DNA of 59,417 nt from assembly GCA_045539095.1 (NCBI GenBank), contig JAZQER010000026.1, positions 1-59,417 on the forward strand, read 5' to 3'. Origin of the DNA: SFWF01 sp045539095 (GTDB taxonomy: Bacteria; Bacillota; Clostridia; Oscillospirales; Acutalibacteraceae). Shown here piece after piece: positions 32,850 to 41,648 of this stretch. The notes beneath the pieces were generated by a model. The model was not told where the DNA came from. It saw only the letters and a program-made list of their open reading frames with translations, and made no database searches. Position numbers and translations under genes: made by a program. Positions within the stretch are counted from its first letter, which is position 1. Each line of letters begins with the position of its first letter.

Positions 32850-32875
32850 GGAACGGCACCGGTGTCGTTCCCTAC
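32850..32875. repeat. Short imperfect palindrome (possible dispersed-repeat copy C)
   Basis: GGAACGGCACC / GGTGTCGTTCC with one mismatch, followed by CTAC. The TCGTTCCCTAC end equals the end of repeat copy B in spoIVB. It lies 10 bases after the stop of the 32406 gene and has no T tract, so it is not a standard terminator. The remainder of 32876-33022 shows nothing I can name. Confidence 0.5.
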
Positions 32876-33022
32876 ATAGAAGTTATAAAAATTAAATGTA
32901 GATTTATGTTTTTGCCGATTAGATATACGGCAGCTGAGATAATCGAGAAAAATTTAGATGTAGAATCCGTTTTCTCGTGCATCAAGACGTATGTAGATAC
33001 TTCAGATGCGCGAAAAACGGAT

Positions 33023-33057
33023 AAAAAAAGAACTGACTTTGCGGTCAGTTCTTTTTT
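33023..33057. terminator. Bidirectional terminator at the end of the nucleoside ABC operon
   Basis: AAAAAAGAACTGAC / GTCAGTTCTTTTTT with a TTTGCG loop; lies just beyond the last permease gene. Confidence 0.88.
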
Positions 33058-33078
33058 GTTCTACGCTAAATTTTCCGA

Positions 33079-34026
33079 TTATCTTTCTTCTCGGAAATAC
33101 GAGAGGCCAAGACTCTCAGGCGGCTGATTCTTCTTCCTGCTTCTCATACTTGTAAAGATGAGAACTATGATGGTAACAACATAGGGCAGAAGTTTGAAGA
33201 GCTCTTTTCCTGCAAAGGAAACGCCTGTAATATAGCTCGATGCAATATAAAGAGCGCCGAATACTATCGAACCGAAAATCGCAAGATTAGGCTTCCATAC
33301 CGTAAAGATAACGAGGGCTATTGAGAGCCAACCAAAAGCATCGATACAATATTCCCAGTTACCGTTCAGATAGTCCATTATAAAGGTAAGACCACCAAGG
33401 CCTGAAATTCCCGAGCCGATACAGGTTGCAACATAACGGTATAAAGGAACGTTTATGCCTGCCGCATCGGCGGTTGCAGGGTTTTCGCCTACTGAGCGCA
33501 AATTAAGTCCGACTCTTGTTTTAGACAAAATAAAGGAACAAACAAGTGCCACGGCAATAGCAAGATAAATCATAATTCCGTGGGAAAGGAACAACTCACC
33601 AAACCAACCAAGGTCATCTGCAAAAGGAAGAGAAGCGGTGAAGAACTTACTTGCTCTACCAAAGGATGTTCCCGCCTTTGCTATCATATAGTCGGAAATA
33701 CCGATACCAAGAGTTGTAAGAGCAAGACCGGTAACGTTTTGGTTTGCTCTAAGGGTTACGGTTAGGAAACTAAATAAAAGTCCCATCAAAGCGGCACCTA
33801 CAAAGGTAGCAACGACTGCAACAAGAATTGCAAGGACGGGAGAAGCATAAGGTCCTGTGGATTTAAGATAAAGATATTCAGCAAAACAACCGCAAGATGC
33901 TCCCACACACATAACACCGGGGGTACCGAGGTTTAAGTGTCCTGATTTTTCGGTAAGAATTTCTCCTGTTGAACCAAAGAGAAATACCATACCAAGTCTG
34001 ATTGCACTAACAAGAAAGGCTAACAT
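33079..34026 (-). CDS. nupQ: Nucleoside-type ABC transporter permease (YufQ/NupQ-like)
   Basis: A 315-residue polytopic BPD_transp_2 permease. The segment EKSGHLNLGTPGVMCVGASCGCFAEY near residue 25 and the EAA-like loop VGLNLRSVGENPATADAAGINVPLYRY near 175 are characteristic of the permeases that work with BMP/PnrA-type receptors. Its start overlaps the stop of the second permease by one base (TAATG type), so the heterodimeric channel is made in step. Imports nucleosides in characterised relatives; the exact substrate is not readable. Confidence 0.9.
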   Translation of the reverse strand: MLAFLVSAIRLGMVFLFGSTGEILTEKSGHLNLGTPGVMCVGASCGCFAEYLYLKSTGPYASPVLAILVAVVATFVGAALMGLLFSFLTVTLRANQNVTGLALTTLGIGISDYMIAKAGTSFGRASKFFTASLPFADDLGWFGELFLSHGIMIYLAIAVALVCSFILSKTRVGLNLRSVGENPATADAAGINVPLYRYVATCIGSGISGLGGLTFIMDYLNGNWEYCIDAFGWLSIALVIFTVWKPNLAIFGSIVFGALYIASSYITGVSFAGKELFKLLPYVVTIIVLIFTSMRSRKKNQPPESLGLSYFREER

Positions 34027-35117
34027 TAGTCATTCTCCTTTCCGTTTTTGCTTATAACAATTTTATAATTTAAGAAAAATTCGCAACCGATTATGAAGAA
34101 GAGAATGATACCTGTTACGATATCACTGATTGCCTGAGGAAGTCTGAAATCGGTAGAAACCTGTTGGGCTCCCTTTTGTAAGAATACGATAATAAAGCTT
34201 GTAAGTACCATAAAGAAGGGGTTAAACTTTGCAAGCCAAGAAACCATAATGGCGGTAAAACCTCTGCCGCCTGCGGTTTCGGTGTTGATTGTGTGGTTTG
34301 TGCCGCCTACAAGAAGCAGACCTGCAATACCACAAAGGGCACCTGATACTATAAGGGTTCTGATTACAACCTTTTTAACATTGATACCAATGTAGTTTGC
34401 GGTATTCTGACTCTCACCCACTACAGAAATTTCATAGCCCTGTTTTGTGTATTTCAGATAGATATAAACTACAATAGTTAAAACCGCGACGATAATTATA
34501 TTGAGCAAATACTGTTGATTAAAGAGCTCTGGTAAACCATATTCAGGCATTGGGAACAAGACGCCCGAGCCTGTTTTGACAAAAACCTTAAGAAAATATG
34601 AAACAAGCTGAATTGCAACATAGTTCATCATAAGAGTAAAAAGGGTTTCGTTAGTATTCCAATATGCTTTAAATATAGCAGGAATAACCGCCCAGATGAT
34701 ACCGGCTAAAATGGATGCGGCAATCATTACAATTAAAAGTAGAGGAAGGGGGATTTTGCCGCCTAAAAACATCATAACCGAAACGGTTGCAAGACCGCCT
34801 ATAAGCACCTGACCCTCTGCACCGATATTCCAAAACTTCATTTTAAAAGCAGGGGTAACTGCAAGTGAAATACAAAGAAGAATTGCAACATCCTGCAAAA
34901 GACTCCAAATACGGATATCCATTCCAAATGCGCCGTTCCACATTGACTTATAAACAGCAAGTGGATTTTTATCTGTCAGGAGGGTTATTACTATACCTGA
35001 AACAATAAGGGCTAAAACAACTGCGGCGGCACGAATGGCAAGTCCCTTATACCAGACAGTTTGTTCCCGCTTTACAATATGAAAGGAAAGAGAATTTTTT
35101 TGTCTTTTATTTTCCAT
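34026..35117 (-). CDS. nupP: Nucleoside-type ABC transporter permease (YufP/NupP-like)
   Basis: A 363-residue permease partner of the preceding entry. A cytoplasmic N-terminus precedes about nine hydrophobic segments; the family block FKMKFWNIGAEGQVLIGG near residue 90 and the loop YEISVVGESQNTANYIGINVKK near 230 are both present. The longer N-terminus compared with the YufQ-like partner is normal for YufP. Overlaps the ATPase gene by one base. Confidence 0.9.
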   Translation of the reverse strand: MENKRQKNSLSFHIVKREQTVWYKGLAIRAAAVVLALIVSGIVITLLTDKNPLAVYKSMWNGAFGMDIRIWSLLQDVAILLCISLAVTPAFKMKFWNIGAEGQVLIGGLATVSVMMFLGGKIPLPLLLIVMIAASILAGIIWAVIPAIFKAYWNTNETLFTLMMNYVAIQLVSYFLKVFVKTGSGVLFPMPEYGLPELFNQQYLLNIIIVAVLTIVVYIYLKYTKQGYEISVVGESQNTANYIGINVKKVVIRTLIVSGALCGIAGLLLVGGTNHTINTETAGGRGFTAIMVSWLAKFNPFFMVLTSFIIVFLQKGAQQVSTDFRLPQAISDIVTGIILFFIIGCEFFLNYKIVISKNGKEND

Positions 35118-36646
35118 TATTTTTCTTCTCCTTTCCCCTTTGTCATTAGAAGACCTATTTCTTCTTTTGTGGTGGTTCTTGCATCAACAAGACCTGTTAC
35201 ACAGCCCGAACCGATTACCAAAATTCTGTCACAAAGCTCTAAAAGAACGTCAAGGTCCTCACCGACAAATATTACGGCAACGCCTCTCTCCTTCTGTTCG
35301 TTAAGGAGATTATAAATTGTGTACGAGGAGTTAATATCAAGACCTCTTACAGGATAAGCCGCCATCAAAACGGTTGGTGCGGCGGCGATTTCTCGGCCAA
35401 CTAAAACCTTTTGAACATTACCGCCCGAAAGCCTTCTTACAGGCGTTTCGGTACCCGGTGTTACAACCTCAAGATCGGAAATTATCTTTTCAGCAAGATC
35501 GTGAGGAGCTTTTCTTTCTAAAAATACAGATTTGCCCTTGCGGTAGGACCTAAGCATCATATTATCGGTGATGCCCATATTCCCAACGAGACCCATTCCG
35601 AGTCTATCCTCAGGAACAAAGGAAAGACGAACGCCAAGTTCTCTTATCTGAAGAGGGGTTTTATCCCTTAAATTGTCCTGCATACCTGTTTTTGGGTTGT
35701 TATAAATAATTTTTCCGCTATCAATATGCTGAAGACCTGCAATAGCCTCTAAAAGTTCTCTTTGTCCGCTACCTGCAATTCCTGCAATACCGAGGATTTC
35801 TCCGCTTTTTGCGGTAAAGGAAACCGAGTCAAGAAGTTTTACTCCTTCGCGGCTTACACAGTTGATATTCTCAACTTGGAGCCTGTCCTCACAGTCCTTA
35901 GGCTCACTTCTATGAATATTAAGGGAGATTTTCTTGCCCACCATCATTTCGGTAAGCTCACTCTCGCTTGTCTCGTTAGTGTTAACGGTACCTACATACT
36001 CGCCCTTTCTGAGAACCGAAACTCTGTCAGATAACGACAGAACCTCGTGAAGCTTGTGGGTTATGATTATGATTGACTTTCCGTCATCACGCATACGGCG
36101 TAAAATTGTGAACAGTTTTTGTGTTTCCTGAGGTGTTAAAACGGCGGTAGGCTCGTCCAAAATTAGAATATCTGCGCCACGGTAGAGCACCTTTATAATT
36201 TCAACAGTCTGTTTTTCGGAAACGCTCATTTCGTGAATCATCTTATTGGGGTCGATATCAAACCCGTATTTATGACTGATTTCAAGAACCTTTTTAGCCG
36301 ATTCCTTAATATTATATTTATCTTTACCCTTAAGTCCTAAAATAATGTTTTCGGTAGCTGAAAACACATCAACAAGCTTGAAATGCTGATGAATCATACC
36401 TATTTTATGGTCAAAAGCGTCCTTTGGAGAACGGATAACAACCTCTTTGCCATCTATGAATATCTGTCCGCTATCGGGGAAATAGATGCCTGAAATCATA
36501 TTCATAAGGGTTGTTTTTCCGCTTCCGTTTTCGCCGAGAATTGATAAAATCTCTCCGCGGTTAACCGAGAGACTAACATCTCGGTTAGCAACAACACTTC
36601 CAAAGGTTTTGGTAATGTTTTTTAATTCTATAGCTGCATTTGCCAA
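35117..36646 (-). CDS. nupO: Double ATP-binding subunit of nucleoside ABC importer (YufO/NupO-like)
   Basis: A 509-residue protein with two fused ABC domains. The first half has Walker A LGENGSGKTT near residue 36, a variant signature EMSVSEKQTVEI and Walker B DILILDEPTA. The second half has a degenerate Walker A (GIAGSGQREL), a normal signature RLSGGNVQKVL and a weak Walker B (VLMAAYPVRGLD). This asymmetry is typical of ribose/nucleoside-class ATPases, where one site is catalytically poor. Separated from the receptor gene by 121 bases containing a GC-rich hairpin. Confidence 0.92.
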   Translation of the reverse strand: MANAAIELKNITKTFGSVVANRDVSLSVNRGEILSILGENGSGKTTLMNMISGIYFPDSGQIFIDGKEVVIRSPKDAFDHKIGMIHQHFKLVDVFSATENIILGLKGKDKYNIKESAKKVLEISHKYGFDIDPNKMIHEMSVSEKQTVEIIKVLYRGADILILDEPTAVLTPQETQKLFTILRRMRDDGKSIIIITHKLHEVLSLSDRVSVLRKGEYVGTVNTNETSESELTEMMVGKKISLNIHRSEPKDCEDRLQVENINCVSREGVKLLDSVSFTAKSGEILGIAGIAGSGQRELLEAIAGLQHIDSGKIIYNNPKTGMQDNLRDKTPLQIRELGVRLSFVPEDRLGMGLVGNMGITDNMMLRSYRKGKSVFLERKAPHDLAEKIISDLEVVTPGTETPVRRLSGGNVQKVLVGREIAAAPTVLMAAYPVRGLDINSSYTIYNLLNEQKERGVAVIFVGEDLDVLLELCDRILVIGSGCVTGLVDARTTTKEEIGLLMTKGKGEEK

Positions 36647-36728
36647 GCCTTTTTTCCTCCTAAACAGTTTTAAGTCTTAAAAAAGACTATCTTTTATAAG
36701 ATAACCTTTTTTAAGGTTTAAAAAGACA

Positions 36729-36758
36729 TTAGGGCGGTGCAGAATTGCCCCGCCCTAA
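36729..36758 (-). promoter_or_regulatory. GC-rich intercistronic hairpin (likely attenuator or mRNA 3' stabiliser)
   Basis: TAGGGCGG / CCGCCCTA stem with an 11-base centre, between the BMP receptor gene and the ATPase gene. The T run after it on the minus strand is interrupted (AATGTCTTTTT), so termination should be partial. Confidence 0.6.
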
Positions 36759-36767
36759 AAATTTTAC

Positions 36768-38024
36768 TTAGAACTTCTCGTTCAGACGAGTGATTCCATC
36801 AATCTTAAGGTCAAAGTAAGGTGCAGAACGTTTTACTGATTCGTTGAATGCGCCGCCTTCAACAACCTCGGTATCAGGCTGATAGTCGCCCATATCGTCA
36901 ACGTCAGCAGTGTAGGTTGTAAGCTCCTTGCCTTCAACAGTGAATGTCTTGGTATCGAATACCTTAACAGTACCATCAGCAAAGCCCTTAACTACTTCCT
37001 TGATCTTATCAACGGTTCCCTCAGCCGCAACATCCTGGTTAACACCGGTAAGAACTACAGAACCCTCTGCAATGCCGCCACACCAGTCAGCTGCAATCTC
37101 TTCATCCTTTACAACGCACTTAATGATGTAGTTGTAATAAGGAGTCCAGTCAATTCTGGAAGAAACGATGAAGGTTTCAGGGCAAGATTCATAGGTAGCG
37201 CCGTTGTAAGAAACGTTAGGAACACCTGCAGCTTCGCAAGCACCGGGAGCACCCATAGAGTCAGCGTGCTGAGAAATAAGAACGCAATTCTTAGCGATAA
37301 GAGCTTCAGCTGCATTCTTTTCCTCGGTCGGATCATACCAAGAACCTGTAAACTGAACATCCATTGTCACAGTGGGGCAAACACTCTTTGCGCCAAGGTA
37401 GAAAGAGGTGTAACCGGAGATAACCTCTGCATAGGTAAATGCTCCTACGTAACCCATCTTAGCCTGTTCTTTTGTGATTTTGCCTTCTTCAATCATTTCG
37501 TTGAGCTTCATACCTGCAGCAACACCTGCGAGATATCTACCTTGATAGATAGAAGCGAAAGCGTTATGATAGTTAGCAAGACCTTCTGTATGAGCCTTTG
37601 TTCCTGTAGCGTGGCAGAACTGAACATCCGGGAACTCTTTTGCAGCCTTAATCATGAATGCTTCATGACCGAAGGAGTTTGCAAAGATAATGTCGCAGCC
37701 CTGGGTAGCAAGGTCCTTAGCTGTGTTATAGCAAGCATCATCTTCACCAACGTTGGTTTTAACGATAACCTGCTCGTCCTTTAGGCCGGTAGCCTTCTGG
37801 ATAGCATCAACAGCATTAAGGAAGTTTAGGTCGTAGGTAGAGTTTTCATCATGTAAGCAGATGAAACCGATTTTGAAATCTTCGGGGATTTCATAATCAA
37901 CCTTTACTTCTACAGGAGCAATAGGAGCATCGCTCATGCCGAGAAGCTTTTTGTCGTTTTTGCCACAAGCTGCAAAGCAGAAGACCATTGCAACGACAAG
38001 AAGAAGCGCGAGTAACTTTTTCAT
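36768..38024 (-). CDS. BMP-family (PnrA-like) nucleoside-binding lipoprotein
   Basis: The extracytoplasmic receptor of the importer. The 418-residue protein has a lipoprotein signal (KKLLALLLVVAMVFCFAAC, Cys20) and the BMP family blocks IGFICLHDENSTYDLNFLNAVDAIQ, GCDIIFANSFGHEAFM and MGYVGAFTYAEVISGYTSFYLGAK. Relatives bind purine nucleosides. ATG 38024 follows GAGGAGG by nine bases. It has a near-consensus promoter and is likely the most abundant product, as the hairpin after it should reduce downstream transcription. Confidence 0.92.
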   Translation of the reverse strand: MKKLLALLLVVAMVFCFAACGKNDKKLLGMSDAPIAPVEVKVDYEIPEDFKIGFICLHDENSTYDLNFLNAVDAIQKATGLKDEQVIVKTNVGEDDACYNTAKDLATQGCDIIFANSFGHEAFMIKAAKEFPDVQFCHATGTKAHTEGLANYHNAFASIYQGRYLAGVAAGMKLNEMIEEGKITKEQAKMGYVGAFTYAEVISGYTSFYLGAKSVCPTVTMDVQFTGSWYDPTEEKNAAEALIAKNCVLISQHADSMGAPGACEAAGVPNVSYNGATYESCPETFIVSSRIDWTPYYNYIIKCVVKDEEIAADWCGGIAEGSVVLTGVNQDVAAEGTVDKIKEVVKGFADGTVKVFDTKTFTVEGKELTTYTADVDDMGDYQPDTEVVEGGAFNESVKRSAPYFDLKIDGITRLNEKF

Positions 38025-38104
38025 TTTTGTTTTCCTCCTCAAAATTTTTGAGTTTTATTATTTAAAAAAGCCCTATGCTTTTCTAAATGCAACACTACAG
38101 AACC

Positions 38105-38133
38105 ATTATATTACATATTGCGATTTTTTTCAA
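38105..38133 (-). promoter_or_regulatory. Promoter for the nucleoside ABC operon
   Basis: On the minus strand TTGAAA (38133-38128), 17 bases, TATAAT (38110-38105). The leader of about 75 bases shows no riboswitch that I recognise. Confidence 0.75.
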
Positions 38134-38179
38134 CGCAAATTTTTAAAAAATATGACAAAAATTAAATAATGTTTTAATG

Positions 38180-38208
38180 TTGATATTTTTTAAGTTTGCA
38201 AGTATAAT
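38180..38208 (+). promoter_or_regulatory. Promoter for the murD operon
   Basis: TTGATA (38180-38185), 17 bases, TATAAT (38203-38208), divergent from the nucleoside operon promoter. Confidence 0.75.
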
Positions 38209-38249
38209 AAAAATATATATGCATTTTGCAGATTTTGGAGGAATCAGTT

Positions 38250-39632
38250 TTGGATTGTAAGCAGTTTTGGGATAATTTACCCTCTAAAAGGATAGCTATG
38301 TGCGGCATCGGCATCAGCAATACTCCGCTTATCCTTGATTTTATAAACAAGGGAGCTACCGTTTACGCCTGCGACCGCAGAAGCCGCGAGCAGATAGGTG
38401 AGATTGCCGACCGTATTGAAGCGGCAGGTGCAGAGCTTCGTCTCGGCAGCGGATATCTTGACGATTTGGAAGTAGATATTATCTTCCGCACACCCGGTAT
38501 GAGCTTTCATCTTCCAGAGCTGTCCGCCGCGCGCAAAAAGGGTATTGCCGTAACGAGCGAGATGGAAGTATTTTTTGACCTTTGTCCCGCTACAATATTT
38601 GCAGTGACCGGCTCTGACGGAAAGACTACAACCACCACCCTTATAGCCGAAATGCTGAAAAAACAGGGTAAAACTGTCCACGTCGGCGGAAATATCGGAA
38701 ACCCTCTCCTCCCCGAAATAGATAACATAAAGCCAGAGGATTTTGTTGTTGTCGAGCTTTCTTCTTTCCAGCTTATCTCTATGAGAAAGAGCCCCGACGT
38801 TGCTGTCGTAACCAACGTTGCACCTAATCATCTTGATGTTCACAAGGATATGGATGAATATGTTGAGGCAAAAAAGAACGTTATTCTTCACCAGAATGCG
38901 TTTTCACGTACCGTACTGAATTACGATAACGATATAACCAACAGTTTCCGCGACCATGTCCGCGGTCAGTCGCTCGGCTTCAGTATGGAACGTCGCGTTA
39001 AAAACGGAGCTTGGCTTGCTCCCGACGGAACGCTCCATATGTCATATAGAGGAATCGACGCACCCATTATGCACAGAAACGAGATCACTATTCTCGGTGA
39101 CCATAATGTTGCAAACTACCTCGCCGCGATTTCCGCAGTCTGGGGCTATGTCAGTGCCGAAAACATACGCAAGGTAGCTAAGGAATTTGCAGGTGTTGAA
39201 CACCGAATTGAATTCGTTCGCGAGGTCGACGGCGTAAAATATTATAATGACTCTATCGCATCAAGCCCGACCCGTACCATTGCAGGACTCAAGGCTTTCG
39301 ACAAGCCCGTCATTTTGCTCGCCGGCGGTTATGATAAACATATTCCGTTTGCGCCTATGGCACCTATGGTTTGTGAAAAGGTAAAGACCCTTATCCTCTG
39401 CGGACCTACTGCTGACGCTATCGAAAACGCAGTCATCGAATGTGAGGACTTCACCGAGGGTAAACCCGAGATAATTAAAACAAACGACCTTGGAGAGTCT
39501 ATTGACATTGCCAGACAGATAGCCGTAGAGGGAGATATCGTAACCCTTTCTCCTGCCTGCGCTTCGTTTGACGCTTTCCCGAACTTTGCCGCCCGCGGAA
39601 AATTCTTCAAAGAAAAGGTAAATGCATTTTAA
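38250..39632 (+). CDS. murD: UDP-N-acetylmuramoyl-L-alanine--D-glutamate ligase
   Basis: Adds D-Glu to UDP-MurNAc-L-Ala in peptidoglycan synthesis. The 460-residue protein has the N-terminal Rossmann domain (IAMCGIGISNTPLILDF), the ATP loop TGSDGKTTTTT near residue 112, VVELSSFQL near 165, NVAPNHLDVHKDMDEY near 185 and YNDSIASSPTRTIAGL near 330, which is the C-terminal ligase domain. TTG 38250 is preceded by TGGAGG at eight bases; the open frame runs further upstream without a site. It is not in a dcw cluster; instead it heads a six-gene run with peptidases. Its stop overlaps the next ATG (TAATG). Confidence 0.95.
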   Translation: MDCKQFWDNLPSKRIAMCGIGISNTPLILDFINKGATVYACDRRSREQIGEIADRIEAAGAELRLGSGYLDDLEVDIIFRTPGMSFHLPELSAARKKGIAVTSEMEVFFDLCPATIFAVTGSDGKTTTTTLIAEMLKKQGKTVHVGGNIGNPLLPEIDNIKPEDFVVVELSSFQLISMRKSPDVAVVTNVAPNHLDVHKDMDEYVEAKKNVILHQNAFSRTVLNYDNDITNSFRDHVRGQSLGFSMERRVKNGAWLAPDGTLHMSYRGIDAPIMHRNEITILGDHNVANYLAAISAVWGYVSAENIRKVAKEFAGVEHRIEFVREVDGVKYYNDSIASSPTRTIAGLKAFDKPVILLAGGYDKHIPFAPMAPMVCEKVKTLILCGPTADAIENAVIECEDFTEGKPEIIKTNDLGESIDIARQIAVEGDIVTLSPACASFDAFPNFAARGKFFKEKVNAF

Positions 39633-40642
39633 TGGATATTAAAAAACTTATAGCCGAGCTGTCGGATGCCGTATCCATAGGACATCTTCGTGGCGCGGCG
39701 GATATCGCAAAGCTTGAGCTTTCACAGTTTGCCGATGTGTCCGATTTTGGCACACTCGGAGTAATAGGAAAAATAGAAAAGGGTGCCGACCGCACCCTGC
39801 TTCTTGACGCGCATATAGACGAGGTCGGTTTTGTTGTAACAAACGTTTTCGAGGACGGCTTTGTTAAGGTGTCGAATGTCGGCGGAATAGACCCGAGAAT
39901 ACTGCCTGCGTCACGTGTCGTAATCCACGCCTTAGAGGACATTCGGGCGGTCTTTACCAGCACTCCGCCTCACCTTGCTAAAAAGGAAAACGAGGTCGTA
40001 TCGCTCGATGATATTCTGCTTGATACGGGACTCGGCAAAAAAGCTAAGGAAGTTATTTCTGTGGGCGATTATGTGACCTATGACAGCAGTACGCAGACTT
40101 TGAGCGGTACAAGACTTTGCGGAAAGTCTTTTGATGACCGAGTATCGGTTGCCTGCCTTATCGAGGTGGCATCACGAATTTATAATAAGGACATCCCTTA
40201 CAATATCATCATCTCTCTTGCCGAGTATGAGGAGCTTGGCACACGTGGTGCCATCACCTCTGCCTTTGCAGCCGAATGTGATGAAGCTATAGCTCTCGAT
40301 GTCAGCTTTGCCTCTGCACCCGGTGTGCCGTCGCACCAGAGTGGAAGCTTAGGGGGCGGCGCTATGATAGGCGTTTCGCCTATCCTTGACAGAAAGATAA
40401 CCAACAAGCTTATATCTGTTGCAGATACCAATAATATACCCTATCAGCTCGAGGTGATGGGTGGAAAAACAGGTACCGATGCCGATGTTATATCGGTTTC
40501 AAAAAGTGGCATCCCCACAGGACTTGTATCAATACCGCTTCGCAATATGCACACACCCCAAGAGGTCATTGACCTTGCTGATGTGGACAGCGTTTGCGAT
40601 ATACTCGAAAAATATATTCTCGGAGGCGGCAAAAATGCGTGA
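39632..40642 (+). CDS. M42-family metallo-aminopeptidase (first copy)
   Basis: A dinuclear-metal aminopeptidase of the tetrahedral TET/glutamyl-aminopeptidase group, active on cytoplasmic peptides. The 336-residue protein keeps all ligands: His/Asp in LLDAHIDEVGF near residue 70, Asp in GKSFDDRVSV near 170, the catalytic pair in AEYEELGTRGA near 200, Asp in ALDVSFASAPG near 223 and His in NMHTPQEV near 308. Coupled to murD at its start and overlapping the second M42 gene by eight bases. Confidence 0.92.
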   Translation: MDIKKLIAELSDAVSIGHLRGAADIAKLELSQFADVSDFGTLGVIGKIEKGADRTLLLDAHIDEVGFVVTNVFEDGFVKVSNVGGIDPRILPASRVVIHALEDIRAVFTSTPPHLAKKENEVVSLDDILLDTGLGKKAKEVISVGDYVTYDSSTQTLSGTRLCGKSFDDRVSVACLIEVASRIYNKDIPYNIIISLAEYEELGTRGAITSAFAAECDEAIALDVSFASAPGVPSHQSGSLGGGAMIGVSPILDRKITNKLISVADTNNIPYQLEVMGGKTGTDADVISVSKSGIPTGLVSIPLRNMHTPQEVIDLADVDSVCDILEKYILGGGKNA

Positions 40643-41648
40643 TACATTAAAAGCACTTTGCTCTATACCCGCCGTTTCGGGAAGAGAAGACAATATCAGA
40701 AATTATATTCTCGGCGAAGTCAAGAATTTTGCCGAGTGCAGAGTAGATAAAAACGGAAATCTTATATGCTTTAAAAAAGGCGCAAAGCCCTCGTCAAGGA
40801 AAATAATGATCGACGCTCATATGGACGAGGTTGGTATTATCGCATCGGCTTTTACGGATGACGGTTTTGTAAAATTCCACTCAGTCGGCGGCATATCCTC
40901 TGCCGTGATGCTTGGTCGACGCGTTATCTTTGAAAACGGCGCCGCCGGCGTGGTCGGCGTAAAGCCTGTTCACCTTGCATCAGCCGAGGAAAAGAAGAAA
41001 TATCCCGAAGAGGACAGCCTTTATGTCGATATCGGTGCAGACTCTAAGGAAGCTGCACAAAAACTTATATCCCTCGGAGATACTGCAGTTTTTGAGGGTG
41101 ATTTTTATGAGATGGGTGAGAATACGATAATGTCTCGCGCCATTGATGACCGCGCAGGCGTCGCTGTTCTTATAAAGCTTTTGAAAGAGGACGCCGAGTA
41201 CGATTTTTATGCCACCTTTACGGTTCAGGAAGAGGTTGGCTGTCGCGGCGCCAAGACTGCCGCATATTCTCTCGACCCCGACGGTGCTGTAGTGCTTGAG
41301 GCAACCACCGCTGCTGATCTTCACAGTGTAGAGGATGATAAAAAAGTATGCATTTTAGGAGACGGTCCTGCAGTTTCCTTTATGGACCGCTCGACTTTAT
41401 ATGACCGCAGACTTTATGATGCCGCAATGAAATGCGGTGTAAAATGTCAGCCTAAGGCAGCGGTCGCGGGTGGAAACAACTCGGGCGCCGTTCACCTGAC
41501 AAGAGGGGGCGTGCCGACTATTGCTATATCTGCGCCCTGCCGATACATCCATTCGCCTTCCTGCGTAGCAGACGTTAGTGATATTGAGGGTATGCATACT
41601 CTCGCAAAGGAAATGCTTTGCCGTATGGCTTCGGGAGAGCTCTTATGA
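40635..41648 (+). CDS. M42-family metallo-aminopeptidase (second copy)
   Basis: A 337-residue paralogue of the preceding gene with ligands in MIDAHMDEVGI, RAIDDRAGVAV, VQEEVGCRGA, VVLEATTAAD and YIHSPSCV. The fourth ligand position is Glu (VLEAT) where the first copy has Asp (ALDVS). Both Asp and Glu occur in this superfamily and correlate with different substrate ranges. ATG 40635 lies inside the end of the first copy, after GGAGG; the open frame extending back to 40461 is only overlap. The tandem pair may form mixed or separate complexes with different side-chain preferences. Confidence 0.92.
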   Translation: MRDTLKALCSIPAVSGREDNIRNYILGEVKNFAECRVDKNGNLICFKKGAKPSSRKIMIDAHMDEVGIIASAFTDDGFVKFHSVGGISSAVMLGRRVIFENGAAGVVGVKPVHLASAEEKKKYPEEDSLYVDIGADSKEAAQKLISLGDTAVFEGDFYEMGENTIMSRAIDDRAGVAVLIKLLKEDAEYDFYATFTVQEEVGCRGAKTAAYSLDPDGAVVLEATTAADLHSVEDDKKVCILGDGPAVSFMDRSTLYDRRLYDAAMKCGVKCQPKAAVAGGNNSGAVHLTRGGVPTIAISAPCRYIHSPSCVADVSDIEGMHTLAKEMLCRMASGELL

